Below are positions 40,751 to 48,424 of a DNA stretch of 49,084 nucleotides, piece after piece. The notes beneath the pieces were generated by a model. It worked only from the letters and a program-made list of their open reading frames with translations. It searched no databases and had not been told where the DNA came from. The stretch covers positions 107,888-156,971 of the forward strand of contig CAJUCU010000001.1 of the NCBI GenBank assembly GCA_910585335.1, written 5' to 3'. Each line of letters starts with the position of its first letter. The first letter of the stretch is position 1. Both the position numbers and the translations under genes were made by a program. This DNA comes from an uncultured Bacilli bacterium. GTDB lineage: Bacteria; Bacillota_I; Bacilli_A; RF39; UBA660.

Positions 40751-42706
40751 TTATTCTGATTTCATCTCGAACAAGATATCTCTTAATTCCATTGCTCGCT
40801 CGAAATCTAAGTTCTTGGCTGCTTCTCTCATTTCTTGTTCTACTTTCTCTATTGTCAGTGCTATTTCCTTCTTGGTCATTCTCTTTTTAGATGGCGCTTT
40901 TTCATCTACATTGCTAATTACTTCTCTTATTTCTTTTTCAATTGTCTTTGGTGTAATACCATGTTCTTTATTGTATGATTCTTGGATTTTTCTACGACGG
41001 GCGGTTTCTTCCATCGCTTGGCGCATGCTATCGGTTATTTTATCTCCATACATAATAACGTGTCCTTTGGCATTTCTAGCACAACGTCCAATCGTTTGAA
41101 TCAAACTTCTATTGCTTCGTAGGAATCCTTCTTTATCAGCATCTAATATTGCGATTAAAGAAACTTCTGGAATATCAATTCCTTCACGTAGCAAGTTTAT
41201 TCCTACTACTACATCGTATTTTCCTGCTCGCAAATCGTGAATAATCTTTAGTCTTTGTAAAGTTTTTACTTCAGCATGTAAGTAGGCTACTTTGATATCT
41301 AATTCTTTTAGATAATTTGTTAGCTCCTCTGCCATACGAATGGTGAGTGTTGTTACTAATGTTCTTTCATTTAATTCAATTCGTTTATTAATTTCTCCAA
41401 CTAAATCATCGATTTGTCCTTCTGTTTTTCTAACTTCTACCGTTGGATCTAAAAGTCCAGTTGGACGAATGATTTGTTCAATGAATTTTCCACTTGTATG
41501 CTCTAGTTCATAGTCCCCTGGTGTTGCTGAAACATAAATGGCTTGATTCATCTTTTTTTCAAACTCATCGAATTTTAAGGGTCTATTGTCTAAGGCACTT
41601 GGCAGACGAAAACCAAAATCTACTAGATTCATCTTTCTAGCACGGTCTCCATTATACATTCCTCTCACTTGGGGTAGTGTTACGTGTGACTCATCTACTA
41701 CTAGCAAATAATCATCTGGAAAGAAATCCATTAATGTTGTTGGTGTTTCTCCTGGACTTCTTCCAGCCATTGGTGCGGAGTAGTTTTCCACTCCAGAACA
41801 AAAACCTGTCTCTTCTAACATTTCAATATCATAGTTTGTTCTTTGTTCTAGGCGTTCTGCTGGTAGTAATTTATTATTTTCTCTAAAATATTCTAGACGC
41901 TCTTTTAATTCTTTTTGGATTCTAACAATAGCGTCTTTTAATTTATCATCACTTACAACGAAATGGCTCGCTGGAAAGAGGCTGATTGTTTTTTTATTCG
42001 AAATAATTGCTCCTGTTAGCGTATCAATTTCACTAATTCTATCTATCTCATTGCCAAAAAATTCAATTCTGTAGCCTGTTGTATTTTGATATGCTGGAAT
42101 AATCTCTAGAATATCGCCTCGCACTCTAAAAGTTCCACGCTTAAAATCCATGTCATTTCTCTCATATAACATGTCCACTAGTTTGGTAAGCACTTGATTT
42201 CTTTCTACTTCATCCCCTACATTTAGGGTTAGCATTTTATTTTTATATTCTTCCACTTCTCCAATACCATAGATACAAGAGACACTGGCTACTACTATGA
42301 CATCACGACTGGATAAAAGGCTACTTGTTGCTCGATGACGTAGTTCGTCTATCTCATCATTAATAGAAGAATCTTTTTCAATATAAGTATCGGTAGATGG
42401 AACATAGGCTTCTGGCTGGTAATAATCATAGTATGACACAAAGTATTCTACTCTATTATTAGGGAATAATTCTTTAAATTCGCTGTAAAGTTGCCCAGCC
42501 AGTGTTTTATTGTGGGCAAGAACCAGTGTTGGCTTGTTAATTTTTGCTATTACATTGGCAATGGTAAAGGTTTTTCCCGTACCTGTTGCACCTAGTAAAA
42601 CCTGCTCTTTTGTACCATTTTCAATGCCTTTCACTAGGGATTCTATCGCTTTTGGTTGATCTCCGCTAGGTACATACTTTGATACTAATTCAAACTCTGT
42701 TTTCAT
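40751..42706 (-). CDS. uvrB: Excinuclease ABC subunit B
   Basis: The helicase-like damage verifier of nucleotide excision repair. The 651-residue product starts MKTEFELVSKYVPSGDQPKA (ATG 42704-42706, behind AAGGA). It has Walker A G-A-T-G-T-G-K-T, the beta-hairpin Y-Y-D-Y-Y-Q-P-E-A-Y, V-V-D-E-S-H, and the helicase end motif T-I-G-R-C-A-R-N-A. The C-terminal UVR domain (A-A-K-N-L-D-F-E-R-A-M-E-L-R-D) binds UvrC. An in-frame extension upstream to 42793 is not supported by homology or a ribosome binding site. Confidence 0.97.
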   Translation of the reverse strand: MKTEFELVSKYVPSGDQPKAIESLVKGIENGTKEQVLLGATGTGKTFTIANVIAKINKPTLVLAHNKTLAGQLYSEFKELFPNNRVEYFVSYYDYYQPEAYVPSTDTYIEKDSSINDEIDELRHRATSSLLSSRDVIVVASVSCIYGIGEVEEYKNKMLTLNVGDEVERNQVLTKLVDMLYERNDMDFKRGTFRVRGDILEIIPAYQNTTGYRIEFFGNEIDRISEIDTLTGAIISNKKTISLFPASHFVVSDDKLKDAIVRIQKELKERLEYFRENNKLLPAERLEQRTNYDIEMLEETGFCSGVENYSAPMAGRSPGETPTTLMDFFPDDYLLVVDESHVTLPQVRGMYNGDRARKMNLVDFGFRLPSALDNRPLKFDEFEKKMNQAIYVSATPGDYELEHTSGKFIEQIIRPTGLLDPTVEVRKTEGQIDDLVGEINKRIELNERTLVTTLTIRMAEELTNYLKELDIKVAYLHAEVKTLQRLKIIHDLRAGKYDVVVGINLLREGIDIPEVSLIAILDADKEGFLRSNRSLIQTIGRCARNAKGHVIMYGDKITDSMRQAMEETARRRKIQESYNKEHGITPKTIEKEIREVISNVDEKAPSKKRMTKKEIALTIEKVEQEMREAAKNLDFERAMELRDILFEMKSE

Positions 42707-42791
42707 ATAATCAATCCTTTCAAAATGCGCACTATTAGCCAAGTGGGACGAATGTTGGAGTATTCTGTAATAGAAACACCTTGATTTTACC

Positions 42792-42797
42792 ATTATA
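42792..42797 (-). promoter_or_regulatory. Probable -10 of uvrB
   Basis: TATAAT read leftward, about 85 bases before the uvrB start. The -35 region (ATGTAA, 42815-42820) is poor. It lies just after the pseudogene. Confidence 0.4.
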
Positions 42798-42834
42798 TAA
42801 AGTAAAACACAATATTACATACAAAAGATAGCCT

Positions 42835-43146
42835 TTAATCTGGTAGTAAATAATCAATTATTCTTTGGTCAAATACTACTTCTTCTGTTTTCCATTCTTC
42901 CTCTGTATCTTTTAAAAGGACTTCAGTAATAATTTTTTCTAATTCAAGAATGAAATCATATATTATACTCTCTTTTTTTCCATAAATACCTACTTTTTTT
43001 ATTTCTAAGTTCGTTGTAATTGTATAAAGAAGTACTGTTCATTCAGAATAACCTTGTATCCATTTGAGATAAAAAATACACTATTACTTTATTAATCTTT
43101 GTTTATTTTCGTTTAATTCAAATAGAACTGTAGGTATATTTGCCAT
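42835..43146 (-). pseudogene. Small decayed gene with three in-frame stops
   Basis: It starts with a good ribosome binding site (AAGGAG) and ATG at 43144-43146, beginning MANIPTVLFELNENKQ. After 20 codons it meets TAA TAG, then a TGA 14 codons later. The same frame is then open for 67 codons to a TAA at 42835-42837 (segment containing N-L-E-I-K-K-V-G-I-Y-G-K-K-E-S). All 104 codons share one frame, so the damage looks like point mutation. The family is not recognised. TGA is a stop elsewhere in this genome, so readthrough as Trp is not expected. It follows the nucleotidyltransferase gene. Confidence 0.6.
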
Positions 43147-43237
43147 ATGATTTCTCCTTTTTATTCATTATTTATATTTTGGCACTTGCTTATTTTATAT
43201 ACAACCTTAATATTTGTATTTTGTTGAGATACTATTC

Positions 43238-44251
43238 TTATTTCTTTGATAGTGGTAAGTAAAAATTATCATAGTCTAGCCGATAATTTGCATCTAATGT
43301 ACAAAACAGATCTTCTAAACAATGTATTTTAGAATCTGTGTCGACTGCGATTGTTGACAAATTATAAAAATAGTTTAAGTTTTCTTGATTAGTTTCTATT
43401 TTTTTTGATGCCTCCATTATATTTCCAATTGTTATATAATATAGTGCATTTGCATATGGGTGTTGTTCTAGCAACATGTCTTCACATTTTATCACATGAT
43501 TGTTTAGTGTAATTAATTTTTGTTTTATTTCCTGTCTAGAGAGAAACTCATTTGATTCTGTTTCTTTCACTGAAACCTTTTTGAGCTCTTCTTGAAAATA
43601 ATCCAAATTGGTTTGTTTCTTACTTCTATCCGTTTCTATTATTGATTCTATGTATTTTGTACGAAATGATTCAGCTGGGAGCTTGATACAATATTTTTCT
43701 TCTGCTAACTTTTTATTTTGATATAAATCATAGACTTTATCTACTGGGATACTAGAACAATCTTCTATTGTATGATAAATGCGACGTAATGATTCTAGAG
43801 CTGAAAAGTAGGAAACAGATTGTTCATTTTGATTTTTAAATGCGTATATATAATGCTCTAATTGTGCTAAATTCTCATAACTTATTTTTTTATTTCTTTT
43901 TTCCTTTGCATTTGGCAAATAGCATAGCTGTTCATAAAAGTTCATATCATCTTTTAGCACTTTACCTGTCTTCAAAATAGATTTAAAAAAGCTTCGGCCT
44001 GTTACTTTACTATAAACAAGTCCTCTTTTCACTTCATTTAATGGAAAAGCATGAATTTCCACTTTTATTCCATCTATCATTTTAGTTGATAAATAGCGCT
44101 TGTTTTCTGTTACCATAAAAATATCAAAATCACTGTTTGCTTTTTCAGTATTTGTAATACGACTACCATATGCTATTAATAGTAAAATGTTATCATCTTC
44201 TAGATAACCCGTTTCTTCTAAAAATCTATCCATTAATTTTTCTACCATCAT
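43238..44251 (-). CDS. Nucleotidyltransferase-fold protein
   Basis: The 337-residue product has a DNA polymerase beta-type nucleotidyltransferase head: G29-S30-R31, then D41-x-D43 (S-D-F-D-I-F). The third acidic position appears to be E65 (V-E-I-H). The remaining 230 residues are helical and of unknown type. Such proteins are kin to aminoglycoside nucleotidyltransferases and MNT-like antitoxins, but no HEPN partner is adjacent. It lies 36 bases after a GT2 glycosyltransferase gene and is cotranscribed with it. The ATG at 44251 has AAAAGG upstream. Confidence 0.78.
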   Translation of the reverse strand: MMVEKLMDRFLEETGYLEDDNILLLIAYGSRITNTEKANSDFDIFMVTENKRYLSTKMIDGIKVEIHAFPLNEVKRGLVYSKVTGRSFFKSILKTGKVLKDDMNFYEQLCYLPNAKEKRNKKISYENLAQLEHYIYAFKNQNEQSVSYFSALESLRRIYHTIEDCSSIPVDKVYDLYQNKKLAEEKYCIKLPAESFRTKYIESIIETDRSKKQTNLDYFQEELKKVSVKETESNEFLSRQEIKQKLITLNNHVIKCEDMLLEQHPYANALYYITIGNIMEASKKIETNQENLNYFYNLSTIAVDTDSKIHCLEDLFCTLDANYRLDYDNFYLPLSKK

Positions 44252-44286
44252 CTTCTTACCTTTTCTCTTTTTATTATATAAAAATC

Positions 44287-45345
44287 CTATTTAGAATATC
44301 GTTTATCATTTTGTAGAGAACGAATTTTTCTTAATGCTCTTTTTTCTACTGCTAATACTTCTTTTTTTGTTTCTATATTGCTATATTCATAACCATCTAG
44401 TTTTCTTAGAATATGCGTGGCATCCTTTTCGCCTTTTGTCGTTGTTAGTGTTTTAATATCCGGAAAATAGTAATTAAATACAGAAAGCATTTTTTCAATT
44501 AAAAATTGTTGAGATTGTTTTGATATATCCCATTCCTGAATCCAACTTGCTTTTTTTAATAACTCACGTTTTAAAACATCGTCAAAACAGTTCATTTCTA
44601 TTTCTGACAAATGATATTCTTCGGCATATCTTTTCCCATCTAAGCAAACATCAAGAATATCTAGTATATCTGTACTTATTGTTCTAGATTTTGACATAAT
44701 GCCAGTTGGGTTAGTACGATATCCATAATAGAAATCATTTATTTTTACAGCCTCTTTCCCTTTAAAAAACAACCGATAGGTGTAGCCCACATCTTCGTAA
44801 ATTGAACCAGTTTTGAAATATTCATGTTCTATAAAATCATGATGATATGCTTTCGCTCCCACAGAGACATTTTGTCTAAAAATATTCGTTCCTTCTTCTC
44901 CGTTAAAACTGATTTGACTTAGAATTAAAGCATCATTTGATACTAAGTTTTGATTTTCTAAATAACTTGATTCTGTTATCTTTTTCATTTTCCCTAATAC
45001 GATAGGTACTTTATATCTTCTCGCTACTTCTATAAAGTTTTCTCCCATATTAAGAGAGATAATATCATCAGAATCAACATAAATAATGTATTCTCCTTGG
45101 GCTGTGTCTAGGCCTAGATTTCTGGCATAAGATAGTCCTTGATTCTCTTCTAAAGTAATTACTTTCATTTTTCCCTTATAAAGATTTTCATAATATTTTA
45201 ATACCTGTATACTATTATCTTTACTAGCATCATTAATGCATATTACTTCTATGGATTGTTCTGTTTGATTTAAGACAGAATTGAGACAAATTGGAAGATA
45301 TTTTTCGGTATTATATACTGGTACAATAAAACTGATTTTTGGCAT
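44287..45345 (-). CDS. Family 2 glycosyltransferase
   Basis: The 352-residue product (MPKISFIVPVYNTEKYLPIC; ATG 45343-45345) has the GT-A fold. It has the N-terminal V-P-V-Y-N-T-E-K-Y and C-I-N-D-A-S-K-D-N-S motifs, and the metal-binding D-S-D-D (I-I-Y-V-D-S-D-D-I). There is no transmembrane helix, so it acts at the cytoplasmic face. Such enzymes make surface polysaccharides or teichoic-acid-like polymers. The next gene encodes a nucleotidyltransferase; the pair is a small separate operon. Confidence 0.88.
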   Translation of the reverse strand: MPKISFIVPVYNTEKYLPICLNSVLNQTEQSIEVICINDASKDNSIQVLKYYENLYKGKMKVITLEENQGLSYARNLGLDTAQGEYIIYVDSDDIISLNMGENFIEVARRYKVPIVLGKMKKITESSYLENQNLVSNDALILSQISFNGEEGTNIFRQNVSVGAKAYHHDFIEHEYFKTGSIYEDVGYTYRLFFKGKEAVKINDFYYGYRTNPTGIMSKSRTISTDILDILDVCLDGKRYAEEYHLSEIEMNCFDDVLKRELLKKASWIQEWDISKQSQQFLIEKMLSVFNYYFPDIKTLTTTKGEKDATHILRKLDGYEYSNIETKKEVLAVEKRALRKIRSLQNDKRYSK

Positions 45346-45403
45346 GTGCCTCACTTCCTCTTATTTCTATAAGAATTTGGTTCTTCTATAAAAAACTTTC
45401 TTT

Positions 45404-45432
45404 ATACTAGCATATTTTTCTTTTATACACAA
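45404..45432 (-). promoter_or_regulatory. Promoter of the GT2 operon
   Basis: -35 TTGTGT (45427-45432), 17-base spacer, extended -10 TGCTAGTAT (TAGTAT at 45404-45409). Confidence 0.55.
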
Positions 45433-45461
45433 TAAAAAGAAAGCGGTTTATACTTTCTTTT
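45430..45461 (-). terminator. Second terminator-like hairpin after the M23 peptidase gene
   Basis: AAAAGAAAG (45453-45461) pairs perfectly with CTTTCTTTT (45435-45443), then TTATT. It lies between the first terminator and the GT2 promoter, probably as a backup stop. Confidence 0.5.
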
Positions 45462-45494
45462 GCATTATACAATATACAGCGAAGTTTTTTAAGT

Positions 45495-45528
45495 AAAGAA
45501 AAACTGGCAAAATTTTACTTATTACCAG
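45495..45528 (-). terminator. Terminator after the M23 peptidase gene
   Basis: CTGGTAA (45522-45528) pairs with TTGCCAG (45504-45510; one G-U), followed by TTTTTCTTT on the minus strand. It closes the ftsE-ftsX-peptidase operon. Confidence 0.72.
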
Positions 45529-45534
45529 ATTTTA

Positions 45535-46746
45535 TTATCTATTACTCCATCTTGATGGAAATTGAACATATCTGCTTGGGTTAATTGTACTTCTTTGATA
45601 TTGTTTCCAAGTACATCCTCCACCTTTTGATTTCCAATCACATGTTGTAACTTCTAAGTGAAGATGTGGTCCTGTTGAGTATCCAGTAGATCCCATTAGA
45701 CCAAGCATTGTAGTTGGTGTTACTACTTGACCTTCATTTACATACCAAGACCTCATATGTGCATAAGTAGAATAGATGATTGTTCCGCCTACGTTATGTC
45801 TTATTTTTAAAACAAGAGCGCCATAATTATCATAATATTTTGCTGTTACAACACCAGTTGCAATTGGATATATTGGTATCGCTTTATTACTACTTGATAA
45901 ATCTATTCCTAGATGACCGCCATATCCTCCATAGCTTTGTGTAATATAACCATATTGCATTGGACGATAGAAACCATTTGTACTAGGGGCAGAGATTCCC
46001 GCATCTCCAACTGAGATATTCCCTGAACCTATATCTGGTTGAGGTTGTTTTCTCGTCATACAAGCGTTAATTGTTTCATAGCTGTAGCAACCTTCACTCT
46101 TTAAATAGTCTACCTGTGCTTTGGCACTTTTAATTTGTTCTTCTAAACTTGGCATTCCTGCTTTTATCTTAGAAGTATCAGCATCTATTCTTTCTTTTTC
46201 AGATTGTAATGATTTTTTTAGTGAGCTTAATTCTGATTTCTTTTTGGCAAGAGTTTCTTTTTGTTGTTGATTTTTTTCCACTAATACTTTTAACTCTTTC
46301 ATTACTTGATCATTATACTCTGTTAATTGTTCTACTACAGACATTCTATATATCATATCAGTAATACTAGTAGAACCAAAGGCATATTCCAAATAAGCAT
46401 TATCGCCATTTGCAATTTGATAGTATTCCATTATCTTTTTGCTTTCTTCCTTTTTGGCTACTATCTCTTCTTCATTCTTTTTTATTTCTTGTTCTAGATT
46501 TGCAATATCTGTTTCTGCCTGCTTAATTTGTGCCTCAATATTTGCAATTCTTTTCTTAATTTCTGCTACTTCAGCATCATTTTTGGCGATTTTATCTTTC
46601 TTTTCTTGTAATTCTTTGGTGTATTTTTTTACTTCTGCTTCAAACTCTGCTAGTGTCTGAGCTGCTGCTTTTGTCTCTGTTGGTAGAGAGAATATTGTGA
46701 TACTCATTACTAAAATACTGAATAATGCAATTTGTTTTTTCATCAT
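45535..46746 (-). CDS. Secreted M23 peptidoglycan hydrolase with coiled coil
   Basis: The 403-residue product has a signal peptide (positive M-M-K-K, hydrophobic core about 5-22, A-x-A site near 27-29). A long coiled coil follows (about 30-215, Glu/Lys/Ala-rich). The LytM/M23 domain (about 275-395) carries the zinc motifs H-L-G-I-D and H-L-H-L-E. The layout matches PcsB/EnvC/CwlO-type partners of FtsEX, which are activated through the coiled coil. It overlaps the ftsX stop by one base (TAATG), supporting that partnership. Confidence 0.92.
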   Translation of the reverse strand: MMKKQIALFSILVMSITIFSLPTETKAAAQTLAEFEAEVKKYTKELQEKKDKIAKNDAEVAEIKKRIANIEAQIKQAETDIANLEQEIKKNEEEIVAKKEESKKIMEYYQIANGDNAYLEYAFGSTSITDMIYRMSVVEQLTEYNDQVMKELKVLVEKNQQQKETLAKKKSELSSLKKSLQSEKERIDADTSKIKAGMPSLEEQIKSAKAQVDYLKSEGCYSYETINACMTRKQPQPDIGSGNISVGDAGISAPSTNGFYRPMQYGYITQSYGGYGGHLGIDLSSSNKAIPIYPIATGVVTAKYYDNYGALVLKIRHNVGGTIIYSTYAHMRSWYVNEGQVVTPTTMLGLMGSTGYSTGPHLHLEVTTCDWKSKGGGCTWKQYQRSTINPSRYVQFPSRWSNR

Positions 46747-47645
46747 TATACTTTTAAATACCTCCTTACGGCATGAGCACTTCCTATCATACCGACAATA
46801 ATTCCTATTATTAGTATGGCAAGAGATGCACTATAGATAAATGGTTCTGGTTTGATTAGAATAATGACTGGCGAGAATAGATAGCCTTCAAAATGATTAT
46901 AGAAAGCTAAATATCCAAACGTTGTAATTAATATTGGAACGATGGCACCAATTGCTCCTAAAACCATTCCTTCTATAATAAATGGTGTTTTTATTGTGAA
47001 GTTGGATGCTCCTACCAATCGCATAATGGAAATTTCTCGTTTTCTTGAGAAAATAGTTAATTTTATGGTATTGACAATCAAGAATACAGTTACTAGTATT
47101 AGAGCAATTACAACTCCATATGCTACTTTTTCAATAGAGGCAAAAGCAACTACCATTTTGTCTACCATATTTTCTCCATAGCGAACAACGGATACTTTAT
47201 CCATTTTTTCAATTTTTCTTGCTGTGGCACCAATTTTCAAAATGTCTTTTACTTTTACTTGGAATGTATCTTTTAGCGGAGAAGATTCTTCATCCCAACC
47301 ATCCATTACAGTCTTAAAGACATCTGATTCCTTTATCATTTCTTTTTTAACATCCGCTTTGCTTTTAAAGTCATATTTTTCGACATTTTTTATTGCTTCA
47401 ATTTGGTCCTTGACTGATTCTATATCCTGCTCAGTTGCTTTGGTATCAAGGAATACTACAATTGTCATATCCTTTTCTAATTCTTTCGTAAAATTCTTTA
47501 CATTGAATGATGCAATGATGGCTATTGCTACAATAATTAAAGTAATTGTAATACAAGATATAGAAGCAAGGGACAAGCTGAAGTTTCTGAATACACTTTT
47601 AAAGGCATCACGGAAGCTTCTTCCTAACATTCTAAATAGCTTCAT
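46746..47645 (-). CDS. ftsX: Cell division protein FtsX
   Basis: The membrane half of the FtsEX complex that transmits ATP hydrolysis to a cell-wall hydrolase outside the cell. The 299-residue product starts at the ATG 47643-47645 (MKLFRMLGRSFRDAFKSVFR), behind AAAGGAAC. It has one N-terminal helix (about 22-45), a large extracellular loop (about 50-170), then three helices including the region R-E-I-S-I-M-R-L-V-G-A. It begins within the last codons of ftsE. Confidence 0.95.
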   Translation of the reverse strand: MKLFRMLGRSFRDAFKSVFRNFSLSLASISCITITLIIVAIAIIASFNVKNFTKELEKDMTIVVFLDTKATEQDIESVKDQIEAIKNVEKYDFKSKADVKKEMIKESDVFKTVMDGWDEESSPLKDTFQVKVKDILKIGATARKIEKMDKVSVVRYGENMVDKMVVAFASIEKVAYGVVIALILVTVFLIVNTIKLTIFSRKREISIMRLVGASNFTIKTPFIIEGMVLGAIGAIVPILITTFGYLAFYNHFEGYLFSPVIILIKPEPFIYSASLAILIIGIIVGMIGSAHAVRRYLKV

Positions 47646-48327
47646 GATAAGTTCCTTTCTCTTTAAAGTCAATTAATCTGCCATCCTTTAAAGTAAGTAC
47701 CTGTTTTTTCATATTATTTACAATTTCTTTATCATGCGTTGCCATAATAATTGTTGTACCTGTTTCTTTATTAATATTGTCTAAAACTTTCATGATTTCC
47801 ATACTCATATCTGGGTCTAAGTTTCCTGTTGGCTCATCACAAAGGAGAAGCTTTGGTTCATTTACTATAGCACGAGCAATGGCTACACGTTGTTGTTCTC
47901 CTCCTGATAATTGATCTGGATAATTATGAATTTTATTTTTTAGACCAACTACTTCTAATGCTTTTAGCACTTTGGTACGAGCTTCATTCTTGCTAGCTCC
48001 GATTACTTCCATTGCAAAATTTACATTTTCATAAACTGTTAATTTAGGAAGAAGTCTATAGTCTTGGAAAACAATCCCTAGTTTTCTTCTTAATTTATAT
48101 ACTTTTGTATTTCTTAGCTTTACAACATTTACTCCACCAACTACGATTTGTCCCCTACTTGGGCGCTCTTCTCGGTAAAGCATCTTTATTAGTGTTGATT
48201 TACCACTACCAGAACCTCCAATTACGAAAGTAAAAGACCCTTTTTTGATTGATAAATCCAGGTCTTGAATAGCGGTAACTCCATTTTTATATTGTTTGCT
48301 TACATTCTTTAATCTGATTAGATCCAC
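47632..48327 (-). CDS. ftsE: Cell division ATP-binding protein FtsE
   Basis: The cytoplasmic ABC ATPase of FtsEX. I prefer the GTG at 48325-48327 (231 residues, M-D-L-I-R-L-K-N-V-S-K), with AAGGTAGG eight bases upstream. A GTG at 48336 lies too close to that site. It has Walker A G-G-S-G-S-G-K-S-T, Q-loop V-F-Q-D-Y-R-L-L-P, signature L-S-G-G-E-Q-Q-R, Walker B L-L-L-C-D-E-P-T-G-N-L-D and the switch His in A-T-H-D. The F-Q-D-Y-R-L-L-P sequence is typical of FtsE. Confidence 0.95.
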   Translation of the reverse strand: MDLIRLKNVSKQYKNGVTAIQDLDLSIKKGSFTFVIGGSGSGKSTLIKMLYREERPSRGQIVVGGVNVVKLRNTKVYKLRRKLGIVFQDYRLLPKLTVYENVNFAMEVIGASKNEARTKVLKALEVVGLKNKIHNYPDQLSGGEQQRVAIARAIVNEPKLLLCDEPTGNLDPDMSMEIMKVLDNINKETGTTIIMATHDKEIVNNMKKQVLTLKDGRLIDFKEKGTYHEAI

Positions 48328-48362
48328 TAAATTCACCTACCTTGATATACTGGTATATATGT

Positions 48363-48371
48363 ATTATAGCA
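48363..48371 (-). promoter_or_regulatory. ftsE promoter (extended -10)
   Basis: TGCTATAAT read leftward, -10 TATAAT at 48363-48368. The -35 position is a T run, so recognition would rest on the extended -10. Confidence 0.55.
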
Positions 48372-48381
48372 TATTAATCGA

Positions 48382-48412
48382 CAAAAAAAAAGGAAGTTAG
48401 ACTACCTTTTTC
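48382..48412 (-). terminator. Terminator after the YitT-family gene
   Basis: AAAAAGG-T-AGT pairs with ACT-T-CCTTTTT (7 bp + mismatch + 3 bp, 3-base loop) and continues into a long T run on the minus strand. Confidence 0.7.
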
Positions 48413-48424
48413 TGGAAGTTTACA

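Noticed and set aside
42707..42793. N-terminal extension of UvrB by 29 residues
   Set aside because: The extension has no ribosome binding site and no similarity to UvrB, and the -10 of the gene lies at its edge.
42835..43146. TGA read as Trp (Mycoplasma code) to rescue part of the small broken gene
   Set aside because: secY, adk and the GT4 gene end properly in TGA, and the frame also contains TAA and TAG, so recoding does not restore it.
45464..45469. TATAAT upstream of the GT2 gene as a promoter for a small RNA ending at the 45435-45461 hairpin
   Set aside because: The start of transcription would fall inside the hairpin, so no meaningful RNA would result. The hairpin is better read as a second terminator.
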